Of a stretch of DNA of 64,000 nt, positions 37,095-46,385 are shown one piece after another. A program made the position numbers and the translations under genes. The DNA is from Albidovulum sediminis (GTDB lineage Bacteria > Pseudomonadota > Alphaproteobacteria > Rhodobacterales > Rhodobacteraceae): the NCBI RefSeq assembly GCF_025380365.1, contig NZ_JAOCQF010000002.1:204846-268845 (forward strand), read 5' to 3'. The stretch's first letter is position 1. Every line of letters begins with the position of its first letter. The notes beneath the pieces are model-generated. The model was given only the letters and a program-made list of their open reading frames with translations. It made no database searches and was not told the DNA's origin.

Positions 37095-38381
37095 ATGGCA
37101 CAGGCCACCCGCCCCTTCGCGCCCTTCGAGTTCATGATCGCCTGGCGCTACCTGCGCGCAAGGCGGGCCGAAGGCGGCGTCAGCGTGATGACCTGGATCA
37201 GCCTTGTCGGCATCGCGCTGGGCGTGATGGCGCTGGTGGCGACGCTGGCGGTGCGCTCGGGCTTCCGGACCGAGTATGTCCAGACCATCCTCGGCGCCAA
37301 TTCGCATGCCGAGATCGGCGCCTATCCGCAGGCCTCCGATGGCGGCATAATCAACATCTCGATCCCCGACTACGCGGAAGTGACGGCGCGGATCGTGGCG
37401 ATACCTGGCGTCACCCGCGCCAATCCGCGCATCTCCGGGTTCTCGATGGCCAGTTTCGGCGACCGCGCGACGGTGGGCGAGGTGATGGGCGTGGCGCCCG
37501 AGGTTCTGGCGGACTTGCCGACGTTCCGCGGCGCGCCCGAGGCGCTGGGCGATATCGGGCGGTTCGGCGAGGGGATCGCGGTCGGCTCGGGGATCGCGCG
37601 GGCGCTTGGCCTCGTGCCCGGCGACAAGGTGAAGCTGCTCCAGCCGAACGGGGTGAAGACCGCCTTCGGCACCTCGCCGCGGGTCAATGTCTACGAGGTG
37701 ACCTACATCTTCTCGGTTGGTCGTGCGGACGTGGACAGCACGCGCATCTACATGCCCTTCGCCGAGGCGCAGAGCTTCTTCAACCGCGAGGGCGTGGCCG
37801 ACCAGATCGAAATTTTCGTCGACGACCCCGAGGCGATCGACGCGCTGGCGCCCGCGCTGCTTCAGGCCGCGGGAGAGGGGCGATACGTCTGGACGTGGAA
37901 GGACCGTTCATCGGCCTTCCTCGCCGCGCTGTCGATCGAGGACGACGTGATGTTCGTCATCCTGTCGCTGATCGTGCTCATCGCCACGATGAACATCACC
38001 TCGGGCCTTGTCATGCTGGTCAAGAACAAGGGCCGCGACATCGGCATCCTGCGCACGATGGGCCTGACCGAGGGGTCGATCCTGCGGGTCTTCTTCCTCT
38101 GCGGTGCGTTTACCGGCGTTGTCGGCACCATCGCGGGCGTGATCCTGGGCAGCCTCATCGCCTGGAACGTCGACGGGATCATGTCGGCGGTGAACTGGCT
38201 GACCGGCGGCGGCGCCTGGGACCCGTCGATCCGCGGCATCTACCGTCTGCCGGCGGAACTGCGGGGGTGGGACGTGTTCCGCGCCGTCGCGCTCTCGATC
38301 GGGCTTTCCTTCGTCGTCACCATCTTTCCCGCCCGCCGCGCGGCGCGGATGAACCCGGTCGAGGCGCTGCGCTATGAGTGA
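37095..38381 (+). CDS. lolC: lipoprotein-releasing ABC permease LolC/LolE
   Basis: A 428-residue inner membrane permease of the Lol system, which extracts outer-membrane lipoproteins from the inner membrane and passes them to LolA. There is one N-terminal membrane helix (about 24-50) after the cytoplasmic [17 protein letters not shown] motif, a periplasmic domain of about 200 residues, and three C-terminal helices, ending [16 protein letters not shown]. Only one permease gene is present, so it probably works as a homodimer (LolF-like) with LolD. Its end overlaps lolD by eight bases. Confidence 0.92.
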   Translation: MAQATRPFAPFEFMIAWRYLRARRAEGGVSVMTWISLVGIALGVMALVATLAVRSGFRTEYVQTILGANSHAEIGAYPQASDGGIINISIPDYAEVTARIVAIPGVTRANPRISGFSMASFGDRATVGEVMGVAPEVLADLPTFRGAPEALGDIGRFGEGIAVGSGIARALGLVPGDKVKLLQPNGVKTAFGTSPRVNVYEVTYIFSVGRADVDSTRIYMPFAEAQSFFNREGVADQIEIFVDDPEAIDALAPALLQAAGEGRYVWTWKDRSSAFLAALSIEDDVMFVILSLIVLIATMNITSGLVMLVKNKGRDIGILRTMGLTEGSILRVFFLCGAFTGVVGTIAGVILGSLIAWNVDGIMSAVNWLTGGGAWDPSIRGIYRLPAELRGWDVFRAVALSIGLSFVVTIFPARRAARMNPVEALRYE

Positions 38382-39051
38382 TGCGGTGCTGGACCTGAGC
38401 GGGATCGAAAAGACCTACAACCGCGGCCTGCCGTCCGAAGTGGGCGTGTTGCGGGGGCTCGACCTGCGGGTGGCGAAGGGGGAGGTCGTGGCGCTGGTCG
38501 CACCGTCGGGCGCCGGAAAGTCGACGCTCTTGCACATTGCCGGACTGCTCGACACCGCCGATGCCGGAACTGTCGCCATCGCCGGGCGCGCCATGACCGG
38601 CCTGTCGGATCGCGCCCGCACCGAGGCGCGGCGGCGCGAGGTGGGGTTCGTCTACCAGTTCCATCACCTGTTGCCGGAATTCACGGCCGCCGAAAACGTC
38701 ATCCTGCCACAGCTTGCCAACGGCACCGCGCGGCGCGAGGCGGAGGCGAAGGCGATGGCGCTTCTCGACCTTGTCGGGGTGGCGCCGCGCGCCGGCCACC
38801 GCCCGGCGGCGCTTTCAGGTGGCGAACAGCAGCGGGTGGCCTTCTGCCGCGCGCTGGCGAACCGGCCGAAGCTCCTGCTCGCGGATGAGCCGACGGGCAA
38901 CCTGGACCCCGAGACGTCCGACCGGGTCTTCGCGACCCTCCTGAAGCTGGTCCGGGATACCGGGCTTTCCGCGCTGATCGCGACGCACAACCTGGACCTT
39001 GCGCGGCGCATGGACAGGGTGGTGCGGCTGGATGCGGGCCGGATCATCTGA
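38374..39051 (+). CDS. lolD: lipoprotein-releasing ABC ATPase LolD
   Basis: The 225-residue ATPase that powers lipoprotein release with the adjacent permease. Walker A is [11 protein letters not shown] (note Ala in place of the more usual Gly at the first position), signature [15 protein letters not shown], Walker [13 protein letters not shown], and the H-loop IATHN. Q-loop residues lie in [11 protein letters not shown]. Translational coupling with the permease is indicated by the eight-base overlap. Confidence 0.94.
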   Translation: MSDAVLDLSGIEKTYNRGLPSEVGVLRGLDLRVAKGEVVALVAPSGAGKSTLLHIAGLLDTADAGTVAIAGRAMTGLSDRARTEARRREVGFVYQFHHLLPEFTAAENVILPQLANGTARREAEAKAMALLDLVGVAPRAGHRPAALSGGEQQRVAFCRALANRPKLLLADEPTGNLDPETSDRVFATLLKLVRDTGLSALIATHNLDLARRMDRVVRLDAGRII

Positions 39052-39115
39052 TCCGGATCAAGGCGCTGCCGCTGCCGCGCGGGCAATCTGCGCGCGACCC
39101 TGATGGAGACTGCCG

Positions 39116-39520
39116 ATGCGCCCCACCGCCTTTACCCTCGCCTTCATCCTCGCCATTGTCTCGACCCTGCCCGCTGCCGCGCAGGAAAACGTCGAGGGGC
39201 GCGAGATTTTCGTCGGCGCCTGTGCCGGGTGCCACGGCGCGGACGGGCACGGCGACGGGCCGATGGCCGAGCTTCTGACCGTGCCGGTGCCCGACCTGAC
39301 CGGGATCGCGGAAAGGGAGGGTGGCAGCTTCCCCTGGCTCCGGATCGTGCACATGGTCGACGGCCGCACCGGGCTTCGCGGGCACGGCGGGCCGATGCCC
39401 ATCTTCGGGGCCGTCTTCACCGGCGACACCGTGGCGGCGGACGGGCCGGACGGCACGCCGGTGATCACCTCGAACAGGGTGCTGGAGGTGGTGGACTACC
39501 TCATGTCGATCCAGCGCTAG
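39116..39520 (+). CDS. periplasmic c-type cytochrome, paralogue A
   Basis: A 134-residue monohaem cytochrome c with a signal peptide (about 1-22, ending PAAAQ). The haem site is CAGCH (about residue 36), and the sixth ligand is probably Met in GHGGPMPIFG. Its core (HG-x-DG-x-GDGPMAELL, then PDLTGIAEREGGSFPW, then VDG) is clearly paralogous to the lipoprotein cytochrome at 40091-40501. Electron partners are unknown. Its stop codon overlaps the stop of the convergent permease gene (CTAG). Confidence 0.87.
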   Translation: MRPTAFTLAFILAIVSTLPAAAQENVEGREIFVGACAGCHGADGHGDGPMAELLTVPVPDLTGIAEREGGSFPWLRIVHMVDGRTGLRGHGGPMPIFGAVFTGDTVAADGPDGTPVITSNRVLEVVDYLMSIQR

Positions 39521-39963
39521 GCCTTCTGGACCAGGAATACGCCGATCGCCATCAGCCCCAGTCCCGAGGCGCGCATCAGGCCGAACGGCCTGATCGCGGC
39601 GCCGAAAAGCCCGAACTGGTCGATCGCCGTGGCCGAGATCATCTGGCCCAGGAGCACGAAGAAGATCGCGTTGCCGACGCCGAACCGGGGTGCCACCCAG
39701 GTGATCGAGAGGACGTAGAAGGCGACGAAGAAGCCCGCCAGCAGCAGGTGCCGCGGCTGGGCGGGGATGAGGGCCAGCCTGTCCAGGCCGCCCGTTGCCC
39801 AGGCGACCAGAACCGAGACCGCGCAGGCGACGACGAACAGCACCGAGGCCGCAGCGGCGGGCGATCCGATGCGCGCGCCGAGCTGGGCGTTCAGCGCGGC
39901 CAGGATCGGTATGCCGATCCCCGCGGCCAGCATGATGAGCGCGTAGCGCAATGTGTCCGCCAT
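39517..39963 (-). CDS. YdcZ/DUF606-type DMT transporter
   Basis: A 148-residue, five-helix inner membrane protein of the drug/metabolite transporter superfamily, DUF606 branch, which tends to act as paired or self-paired small transporters. Recognisable blocks are AAGIGIPILAALNAQLG near the N-terminus and FVLLGQMISATAIDQFGLFG near residue 100. Substrate is unknown. It is flanked on both sides by paralogous cytochrome genes on the other strand and shares overlapping stop codons with the left one. Confidence 0.85.
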   Translation of the reverse strand: MADTLRYALIMLAAGIGIPILAALNAQLGARIGSPAAAASVLFVVACAVSVLVAWATGGLDRLALIPAQPRHLLLAGFFVAFYVLSITWVAPRFGVGNAIFFVLLGQMISATAIDQFGLFGAAIRPFGLMRASGLGLMAIGVFLVQKA

Positions 39964-40090
39964 GATCTTCCTCCGTTTCGGCGCGGCGGAGCCTAGGCGC
40001 CCCCCGCGGCCTTGTCACGACCCGATTCAAGCCCTATTCCCGGAAGCATGCGGGCGCTGCCGCGTGCCCCGGGGCGAGTGGAGGAGAGTC

Positions 40091-40501
40091 ATGAACCATG
40101 CATTCCATGCCGGTGCGTTCCTGGGGGTCGCGATGCTGGCGCTTGCCGCCTGTGCGCCCGAACAGCAGGTTTCGGGGCGGGCGCTCTATCTCGATTACTG
40201 CGCCTCCTGCCACGGGCCCGGCGGCAAGGGCGACGGCCCGGCGGCAGAGGGCCTGGGGAAAGCGCCCGCGGACCTGACCGGAATCGCCGCGCGCAACGGT
40301 GGCGTGTTCCCCATGGCGCGGGTCATGTCCACCATCGACGGATATACCCGGCGTGGCGACCGGTCGTCGGTCATGCCCGAACTCGGGGTGGCGCTGCAGC
40401 AAGGGCCGCTTGTCCTCGTCGATACCGGCGACGGGATCATGACGCCCACGCCCGTCAACCTCGTGGCACTCGCGGATTATCTCGCGACCCTCCAGAACTA
40501 G
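40091..40501 (+). CDS. lipoprotein c-type cytochrome, paralogue B
   Basis: A 136-residue monohaem cytochrome c carrying a lipobox (LAAC, Cys about 20) and a haem site CASCH (about residue 40). It is therefore membrane-anchored, unlike its paralogue at 39116-39520. The likely axial Met lies in SSVMPELG. Shared core features are HG-x-x-G-x-GDGPAAE, [16 protein letters not shown] and a following VMSTIDG. GGAGAG precedes the ATG at 40091. Its position before rpsD is separated by a strong promoter. Confidence 0.87.
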   Translation: MNHAFHAGAFLGVAMLALAACAPEQQVSGRALYLDYCASCHGPGGKGDGPAAEGLGKAPADLTGIAARNGGVFPMARVMSTIDGYTRRGDRSSVMPELGVALQQGPLVLVDTGDGIMTPTPVNLVALADYLATLQN

Positions 40502-40522
40502 AAATCCGGCAGGCTTGTGCCC

Positions 40523-40550
40523 TTGACTCCCCGGTGGCGGGCTGTATAAG
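40523..40550 (+). promoter_or_regulatory. strong sigma-70 promoter of rpsD
   Basis: TTGACT at 40523-40528, a 16-base spacer, and TATAAG at 40545-40550. Start of transcription is expected near 40557, giving a leader of about 140 bases. Confidence 0.75.
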
Positions 40551-40556
40551 CCGCCC

Positions 40557-40698
40557 GTCCCGGGACGCTGTGCCCGGGCCATTCATTTGGTGTTGGTGGA
40601 CCCCGCAAGGGGAAGCCTGTCGCCCCGCGCAACCGGGGAAAGGACAACGCCCTTCATGGCCGCCCCCGGGTGGCGCCTGCAAACGAAGGAGATCAGCG
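40557..40698 (+). promoter_or_regulatory. structured 5' leader of rpsD
   Basis: Four hairpins can form in the leader: CCCGGG with CCCGGG (40559-40564 and 40573-40578), CCCC-GCAA-GGGG (40601-40612), CCCCG with CGGGG around CGCAAC (40623-40638), and a GGC-rich stem at about 40658-40677. S4 represses its own mRNA in enteric bacteria and bacilli through leader structures, so a similar autogenous site is plausible here. No known riboswitch class was recognised. Confidence 0.45.
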
Positions 40699-41319
40699 GT
40701 GACCAAGCGCACCTCTGCCAAGTACAAGATCGACCGCCGGATGGGCGAGAACATCTGGGGCCGTTCCAAATCCCCGGTCAACAAGCGCGACTACGGTCCG
40801 GGCCAGCACGGCCAGCGCCGCAAGACCAAGCTTTCGGACTTCGGCACCCAGCTGCGCGCCAAGCAAAAGCTCAAGGGCTACTACGGCGACCTGACCGAAA
40901 AGCAGTTCCGCAAGATCTACGGCGAAGCCGAGCGCGTGAAGGGCGATACCGGCGAGAACCTGATCGGTCTCCTGGAGCGCCGTCTGGATGCGGTCGTCTA
41001 CCGCGCCAAGTTCGTGCCGACGATCTTCGCCGCCCGCCAGTTCGTGAACCACGGCCATGTCACGGTGAACGGCAAGCGCGTCAACATCGGCTCCTACCGC
41101 GTGAAAGAGGGCGACGTGGTCGCCGTCCGCGACAAGTCCCGCCAGCTTGCCATCGTGCTCGAGGCGGTGGGCCTGGCCGAGCGTGACGTGCCCGACTACA
41201 TCGAGGCCGATCACCACAAGATGACCGCGACCTTCGTGCGCACCCCGGCGCTGGGCGACGTTCCCTATGCCGTGCAGATGGAACCGCACCTCGTCGTCGA
41301 ATACTACGCGAAGAACTGA
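40699..41319 (+). CDS. rpsD: 30S ribosomal protein S4
   Basis: A 206-residue S4, an early 16S rRNA-binding assembly protein. The N-terminal extension lacks the zinc Cys cluster of some bacteria. The S4 RNA-binding domain (about 94-155) includes [32 protein letters not shown] and [12 protein letters not shown]. The start is GTG at 40699 with GAAGGAGA eight bases upstream; a much longer open frame exists but has no S4 homology. It stands alone between its own promoter and terminator, away from the alpha operon. Confidence 0.98.
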   Translation: MTKRTSAKYKIDRRMGENIWGRSKSPVNKRDYGPGQHGQRRKTKLSDFGTQLRAKQKLKGYYGDLTEKQFRKIYGEAERVKGDTGENLIGLLERRLDAVVYRAKFVPTIFAARQFVNHGHVTVNGKRVNIGSYRVKEGDVVAVRDKSRQLAIVLEAVGLAERDVPDYIEADHHKMTATFVRTPALGDVPYAVQMEPHLVVEYYAKN

Positions 41320-41341
41320 TCTTCGCCGGATTGCCGGAATG

Positions 41342-41366
41342 GGCCGCCCTTCGGGGCGGCCTTTTT
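41342..41366 (+). terminator. rho-independent terminator after rpsD
   Basis: GGCCGCCC (41342-41349), loop TTCG, GGGCGGCC (41354-41361), then TTTTT. Confidence 0.92.
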
Positions 41367-41508
41367 CGTTGTTTGGGGGGCGGTGCGCACCCTGCCGCTG
41401 TGGCGCGAATCCACCACCCCCGGCGCCGGCGGGGGCGCGGCCGCATGGGGGCTGGCCTTGCCCCGGGCCGACCGCTAGAAAGCGCCGACATCTGCGGGAG
41501 TCGCTGCC

Positions 41509-42594
41509 ATGACCGATCCCATCCGCCCCCAGCCGGGGATTCTCGACATCGCCCTCTATGAGGGCGGGGCGGCGCATGTCGCGGGGGTCACCGACGCGAT
41601 CAAGCTCAGCTCGAACGAAAATCCCTTCGGCCCCTCCGACCGGGCAAAGGATGCCTTCCAGCGCGCGGTGCACAAGCTGCACCGATATCCCAACACGGAC
41701 CATGCCGCGCTGAGGCAGGCTATCGGCGAGGTTCATGGCCTCGATCCCGCGCGGATCATCTGCGGCGTGGGTTCCGACGAGATCATCCACTTCCTCTGCC
41801 AGGCCTACGCCGGCCCACGGGACGAGGTCGTGTTCACCGAACACGGCTTCCTCATGTACCGCATCTCGGCGCTGGCCGCGGGGGCGACCCCGGTCTCGGT
41901 GCGCGAGCGGGAACGGACTGCGGACGTCGACGCGATCCTGGCCGCCTGCACGCGCCGCACGAAGCTTGTCTTTATCGCCAACCCGAACAACCCGACCGGC
42001 ACCATGATCGGCCCGGGCGAGATCGAGCGGCTGGCCGCAAGCCTGCCGAAGCAGGCGATTCTCGTGCTCGACGGGGCCTATGCGGAGTATGTGGAGGGTT
42101 ACGACGGCGGCGCGGAACTGATCGGCCGGCGGGCCAACGTCTTCATGACCCGCACCTTCTCCAAGATCTACGGTCTGGGCGGGCTGCGGATCGGCTGGGG
42201 TTATGGCCCGAAAGCCATCATCGACGTGCTGAACCGCATCCGCGGGCCCTTCAACCTGTCCACCGCGCAGCTTGAGGCGGCCGAAGCCGCGGTCAGGGAC
42301 CAGGACCACGTCGACCGCTGCCGCGCGGAGAACACCCGCCTGCGCGCCTGGCTGGCCGAGGCGCTGGCCGAACGCGGCGTGCCCTCGGACACCTCGACCG
42401 CCAACTTCATTCTGGCCCGCTTCGCCGACGAGGCGGAGGCAAGCGCCTGCGACGCCTTCCTGCAGGGGCAGGGCCTGATTGTGCGCCGCGTGGCCGGCTA
42501 CGGCCTGCCGCACTGCCTGCGCATCACCATCGGCGACGAGGCGTCGTGCCGTCGCGTGGCCCATGCCATCGGCCAGTTCAAGGGGCAGAAATGA
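41509..42594 (+). CDS. hisC: histidinol-phosphate aminotransferase
   Basis: A 361-residue class II-type PLP aminotransferase. It makes histidinol phosphate, and HisC-like enzymes next to prephenate dehydrogenase often also act on aromatic keto acids. The N-terminal [12 protein letters not shown], the central [20 protein letters not shown] and the cofactor Lys in [15 protein letters not shown] (about residue 218) are all present. Its stop overlaps the dehydrogenase start (ATGA), which supports a shared role in tyrosine or phenylalanine synthesis as well as in histidine synthesis. Confidence 0.9.
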   Translation: MTDPIRPQPGILDIALYEGGAAHVAGVTDAIKLSSNENPFGPSDRAKDAFQRAVHKLHRYPNTDHAALRQAIGEVHGLDPARIICGVGSDEIIHFLCQAYAGPRDEVVFTEHGFLMYRISALAAGATPVSVRERERTADVDAILAACTRRTKLVFIANPNNPTGTMIGPGEIERLAASLPKQAILVLDGAYAEYVEGYDGGAELIGRRANVFMTRTFSKIYGLGGLRIGWGYGPKAIIDVLNRIRGPFNLSTAQLEAAEAAVRDQDHVDRCRAENTRLRAWLAEALAERGVPSDTSTANFILARFADEAEASACDAFLQGQGLIVRRVAGYGLPHCLRITIGDEASCRRVAHAIGQFKGQK

Positions 42595-43514
42595 CCGGGC
42601 CCATCTACAACCGCGTGGCGCTGATCGGACTTGGCCTCATCGCCTCGTCCATGGCTCATGCGATGAAGAAATGGGGCCTCGCGGGGTCGATCGCGGGATA
42701 TGCGCGCACCACCGAAACCCGCGCCGCCGCGCTGGAGATCGGCTTTTGCGACGCGGTGTTCGACACGGCTGCCGCGGCGGTTGAGGGGGCGGACCTCGTG
42801 GTGCTCGCGGTTCCGGTCGGCGCCATGAGCGCCGTCGCGGCCGAGATCGGGCCGCATCTGAAGCCCGGCGCCACCGTCACCGACGTCGGTTCGGTGAAGC
42901 AGGCCGTGGTCGAGGCGGTCGCACCCCACATTCCCGAAGGCGTCGACTTCGTCCCTGGCCACCCGCTGGCCGGCACCGAACACTCCGGCCCGCATTCCGG
43001 GTTTGCCACGCTGTTCCAGAACCGCTGGCACATCCTTGTGCCCGGCTCTGCCCGGCCCGAAGCGGTCGCGCGCCTGCGCGCCCTGTGGGAGGCGATGGGC
43101 GCCAACGTCGACGAGATGGACGCAGCCCACCATGACCTCGTCCTGGCCGTGACCAGCCACACCCCGCACCTCATCGCCTACACGATGGTGGGCGTGGCCG
43201 ACCACCTGAGCCGCATCACCGAAAGCGAAGTCATCAAGTATTCCGCCGCGGGCTTTCGCGACTTCACCCGCATCGCGGCCTCCGACCCGACGATGTGGCG
43301 CGACGTGTTCCTGACCAACAAGGAGGCGACGCTCGACATCCTCGGCCGCTTCACCGAGGAGCTTTTCGTGCTTCAGCGGGCGATCCGGATGGGCGACGGG
43401 CAGCTTCTGTTCGACTATTTCACCCGCACGCGGGCGATCCGCCGCGGCATCATCGAGGCCGGCCAGGATACCGCCGCCCCCGACTTTGGCCGCACCAAAC
43501 CCGACAAGGGCTAA
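42591..43514 (+). CDS. prephenate/arogenate dehydrogenase
   Basis: A 307-residue TyrA/TyrC-type enzyme that oxidises and decarboxylates prephenate (or arogenate) with NAD(P)+ on the way to tyrosine. The Rossmann loop is [17 protein letters not shown]. Substrate residues lie in [13 protein letters not shown] and [11 protein letters not shown] with the conserved His pair, and [18 protein letters not shown] is the C-terminal family block. No chorismate mutase or ACT domain is fused. It is coupled to hisC by ATGA and ends with a stop overlapping that of the convergent DUF2125 gene. Confidence 0.92.
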   Translation: MTGPIYNRVALIGLGLIASSMAHAMKKWGLAGSIAGYARTTETRAAALEIGFCDAVFDTAAAAVEGADLVVLAVPVGAMSAVAAEIGPHLKPGATVTDVGSVKQAVVEAVAPHIPEGVDFVPGHPLAGTEHSGPHSGFATLFQNRWHILVPGSARPEAVARLRALWEAMGANVDEMDAAHHDLVLAVTSHTPHLIAYTMVGVADHLSRITESEVIKYSAAGFRDFTRIAASDPTMWRDVFLTNKEATLDILGRFTEELFVLQRAIRMGDGQLLFDYFTRTRAIRRGIIEAGQDTAAPDFGRTKPDKG

Positions 43515-44488
43515 AGCCGTGGCGCGGGGCCAAGGGCGAAGGGGCCGAGGAAAAGCATCCCCTCGCGGAAGACGAACGGCAGGCTCACCCGGTCGGGATC
43601 GGGCGAGTTCCTCGCGATACCGTCGAGCATCCGCGCGACGTTGGCCGCGTCCTGCGCCGACAAGGCGCCCAGACGTTCGGCCGCGTCCAGCATCTGCCGC
43701 CACTCTGTCGCGGTCACGGTGATGCGGCCTTCGGGCGTGCCGCTTGCGGTCACCTCGACGCGGCCCTCGGCCTCGATCCGCATCGGCCCCCAGAGCAGCC
43801 GGGCGCCCGCAATCTCGGCCTGCATCAGGCGCGGCGGCGCTTCGCCCGCGAAACGGTCGAGCGGGCGGTCGAAGTCAAGCGTCGCGTCCAGCCAGAGCCG
43901 TTCGATCGTCGCGGGCAGGGCCGGGGCCGGGCCGCCGGTTCCCTCCACACCCGTCAGCGCGATGTCGGTGACCTCCACCCCCACACGGTGGCTGCGTCCG
44001 TCCGCCCCCGCAGACTGGCTGGCCAGGCGCGCCTCGGTCGCTGCCGCGGACCACAGCCCCGCCACCGCGACCGATGGCGCGGCGACAATCATCTGCGCAT
44101 GGTCGAGCGGTAGCGATCCTTCGGCGGCAAACAGGGCGCTTGCACGCATGTCCTCGCTGGCAATGTCCAGCCGTTGGCCGGCGATGGTCAGGCTCTGTTC
44201 CCGCGGCCAGACGGCGATGATCTGGTTCGGCCTGTAGGACAGCGCGAAGACCTGGAGGAACGGGGCCGCCCAGACCAGGTCCGCACCGCGCAACTCGGGC
44301 GCCTCCACGGTCACGTCGAAGCGCGAGGGAAAGCCCGCCAGCCCGACCGAGGCATAGTCGATCTGCCCGTCGGCCCTGAGCTGGGCCATCGCCGTCTCCA
44401 CCCCCGCCATGAGCGCCCGCGAGGCCACGAACCAGTAGCCGCCGTAAAGGGCGGCCAGCACGATCGCGATCGACAAGAGCTTGCGCAT
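43511..44488 (-). CDS. DUF2125 family exported protein
   Basis: A 325-residue protein with one N-terminal hydrophobic segment (about 4-22, signal or anchor), then a long beta-rich periplasmic region, consistent with DUF2125. The blocks YASVGLAGFPSRFDVTVEAPEL and LSYRPNQIIAVWPREQSL are the family signature, and the motif GFP-x-R-x-D is strongly conserved. Function is unknown; AsmA-like lipid-contact folds are one idea, not established. ATG at 44488 starts the signal; the open frame upstream has no homology. Confidence 0.83.
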   Translation of the reverse strand: MRKLLSIAIVLAALYGGYWFVASRALMAGVETAMAQLRADGQIDYASVGLAGFPSRFDVTVEAPELRGADLVWAAPFLQVFALSYRPNQIIAVWPREQSLTIAGQRLDIASEDMRASALFAAEGSLPLDHAQMIVAAPSVAVAGLWSAAATEARLASQSAGADGRSHRVGVEVTDIALTGVEGTGGPAPALPATIERLWLDATLDFDRPLDRFAGEAPPRLMQAEIAGARLLWGPMRIEAEGRVEVTASGTPEGRITVTATEWRQMLDAAERLGALSAQDAANVARMLDGIARNSPDPDRVSLPFVFREGMLFLGPFALGPAPRL

Positions 44489-44559
44489 GGCGCGCCTCCG
44501 GGGTCTTTCCTCGTCCTTACAGATGGTGTTTACAGGCCCCGTGCGAAGGGGGCCAGTGC

Positions 44560-45111
44560 ATGGACGCCAACAGCTTGTGGGTCTTCGGCTACGGATCGCT
44601 GATCTGGGAGCCGGGTTTCGCCTACACCGAACGGGCCATCGCGCGGCTTTCGGGCTGGCACAGGTCGTTCTGCATGCGCTCGATCCACCATCGCGGGACG
44701 CCGGAGGAACCGGGGCTGGTGCTGGCACTCGACGCCGCCGAGGGGGCGCATTGCGACGGCGTGGCCTTTGCCGTGGCCAGCGACCGGGCCGACGCGACGC
44801 TTGCCTACCTGCGCGAACGCGAACTGATTTCCTCCGCCTATCTCGAGAAGATACTGCCCGTGGCGCTGTCCGACGGGCGGCAGGTGCAGGCGGTGGCCTA
44901 TGTCATCGACCCCGACCACGTCCAGTATTGTGGCGGGCTCGATCTTGACGAACAGGCCAGGATCATCGCGCGGGCCGTGGGCGGGCGCGGGCGCAACACC
45001 GACTACCTCTGGAACACCGCCGCGCATCTGGCCGAACTGGGGCTTGCCGATCCCGATCTGGACTGGCTGGCCGACCGCGTCCGCGCCCATCTGGACGAGG
45101 CCGGCCGCTGA
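44560..45111 (+). CDS. ChaC-type gamma-glutamylcyclotransferase
   Basis: A 183-residue enzyme expected to cleave glutathione to 5-oxoproline and Cys-Gly in the cytosol. The substrate loop is VFGYGSLIWEPGF near the N-terminus, and the catalytic Glu lies in LAYLRERELISSAY (about residue 90). VAYVIDPDHVQYCGGL is the ChaC-specific second half. No chaA/chaB partner is adjacent. Probably a single-gene unit with a short upstream gap. Confidence 0.88.
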   Translation: MDANSLWVFGYGSLIWEPGFAYTERAIARLSGWHRSFCMRSIHHRGTPEEPGLVLALDAAEGAHCDGVAFAVASDRADATLAYLRERELISSAYLEKILPVALSDGRQVQAVAYVIDPDHVQYCGGLDLDEQARIIARAVGGRGRNTDYLWNTAAHLAELGLADPDLDWLADRVRAHLDEAGR

Positions 45112-45182
45112 AACCCGATGCGCGGGCTTGGCAGGCCGCGATGCCCCGCCTATTGTCGAGCCGACAGAACGGGGACACTTGG

Positions 45183-46382
45183 ATGATCAAACCCGCGCGA
45201 GAGGCCGAGCCGTTGTTTTCCCAGCCCGTTCGGCAGGTCGTGATGATGCTTGTCGTCAGCGGCCTTGTCGGGGCGGGCGCCTATTTCGCCTTCGGCCGCA
45301 TATCTCCGATCTTCCTGGCCAATCCCTACCTGAACGGGCTGATCCTGGGGGTCTTCCTGATGGGCGTGCTGACCTGCTTCTGGCAGGTGGCGCAGCTTGT
45401 CGGCTCCGTAAGCTGGATCGAGGGGTTTGCCGCCGACCGCGCCGGGCATGAGGTCACGGTGCCGCCGCGGATGCTGGCGCCGCTGGCCGCGCTGCTGCGC
45501 AGCCGTACGTCGCGCAGCAGCCACATCTCGAACTCCTCGGCGCGCTCGATCCTCGAATCCGTCTCCGCCCGTATCGACGAGGCGCGCGACATCACGCGCT
45601 ATCTGATCAACCTGCTGATTTTCCTTGGGCTTCTGGGCACGTTCTACGGCCTTGCAACGACCGTGCCCGCGGTCGTGGACACGATCCGCGCGCTCGCCCC
45701 CGCCGAGGGCGAAAGCGGCATGCAGGTCTTCGACAAGCTGATGGGCGGGCTCGAGGCGCAACTGGGCGGCATGGGGACGGCGTTTTCATCGTCCCTCCTC
45801 GGGCTTGCGGGGTCGCTTGTCGTCGGGCTGCTGGAGCTTTTCGCGGGGCACGGCCAGAACCGCTTCTACTCCGAACTGGAGGACTGGCTGTCCTCCTTCA
45901 CCCGTCTCAGCCTGGCCGGCTCGGACGGTGAGGGCGGTGTCGACGGGGCAGGCCTGGCCGATGTCATCGACCAGATGGCCAACCAGGTCGAGGTGCTGAC
46001 CGACCTTTTCGCGCAGACCGAGGCCGGGCGGATGCGGACCGATGACTCGCTTGCCAAGCTGGCGCAGTCGGTCCACCTGATGACCGAGGCGATGGCCGCC
46101 GGCGCCGGGTCGAATGCCGTGCTGGAACGGATCGCGGCGGGTCAGGAGCGGCTTCTCGCCATCATCGAGAAGAACGCGGCCGAACCCGCCATCGACGGCG
46201 GCGATGCCGAGGCGCGGATGCGCCTGCGGTCGATCGACGTGCAGCTTCTCAAGATCCTCGAAGAGGTCGCGGCCGGCCGGCAGGAGGCGGTGGCAGAACT
46301 GCGCTCCGACCTCGCGCAACTGACGCGCGCGGTCCGCGCGCTTGTCCGCATCGAGCCTTCCGCGCCGCCGCGGAGGGACTAG
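45183..46382 (+). CDS. MotA/ExbB-like proton channel protein
   Basis: A 399-residue inner membrane protein with four membrane helices (about 18-36, 49-72, 138-158, 200-222). The family-specific pair sits in LINLLIFLGLLGTFYGLATTV and GMGTAFSSSLLGLAGSLVVGLLE, the pore helices of the MotA/TolQ/ExbB superfamily. A C-terminal cytoplasmic tail of about 170 residues has coiled-coil tendency. ATG at 45183 gives the first helix after a short cytoplasmic start. The partner gene follows three bases after the stop, so the two form one unit. Confidence 0.87.
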   Translation: MIKPAREAEPLFSQPVRQVVMMLVVSGLVGAGAYFAFGRISPIFLANPYLNGLILGVFLMGVLTCFWQVAQLVGSVSWIEGFAADRAGHEVTVPPRMLAPLAALLRSRTSRSSHISNSSARSILESVSARIDEARDITRYLINLLIFLGLLGTFYGLATTVPAVVDTIRALAPAEGESGMQVFDKLMGGLEAQLGGMGTAFSSSLLGLAGSLVVGLLELFAGHGQNRFYSELEDWLSSFTRLSLAGSDGEGGVDGAGLADVIDQMANQVEVLTDLFAQTEAGRMRTDDSLAKLAQSVHLMTEAMAAGAGSNAVLERIAAGQERLLAIIEKNAAEPAIDGGDAEARMRLRSIDVQLLKILEEVAAGRQEAVAELRSDLAQLTRAVRALVRIEPSAPPRRD

Positions 46383-46385
46383 GCC

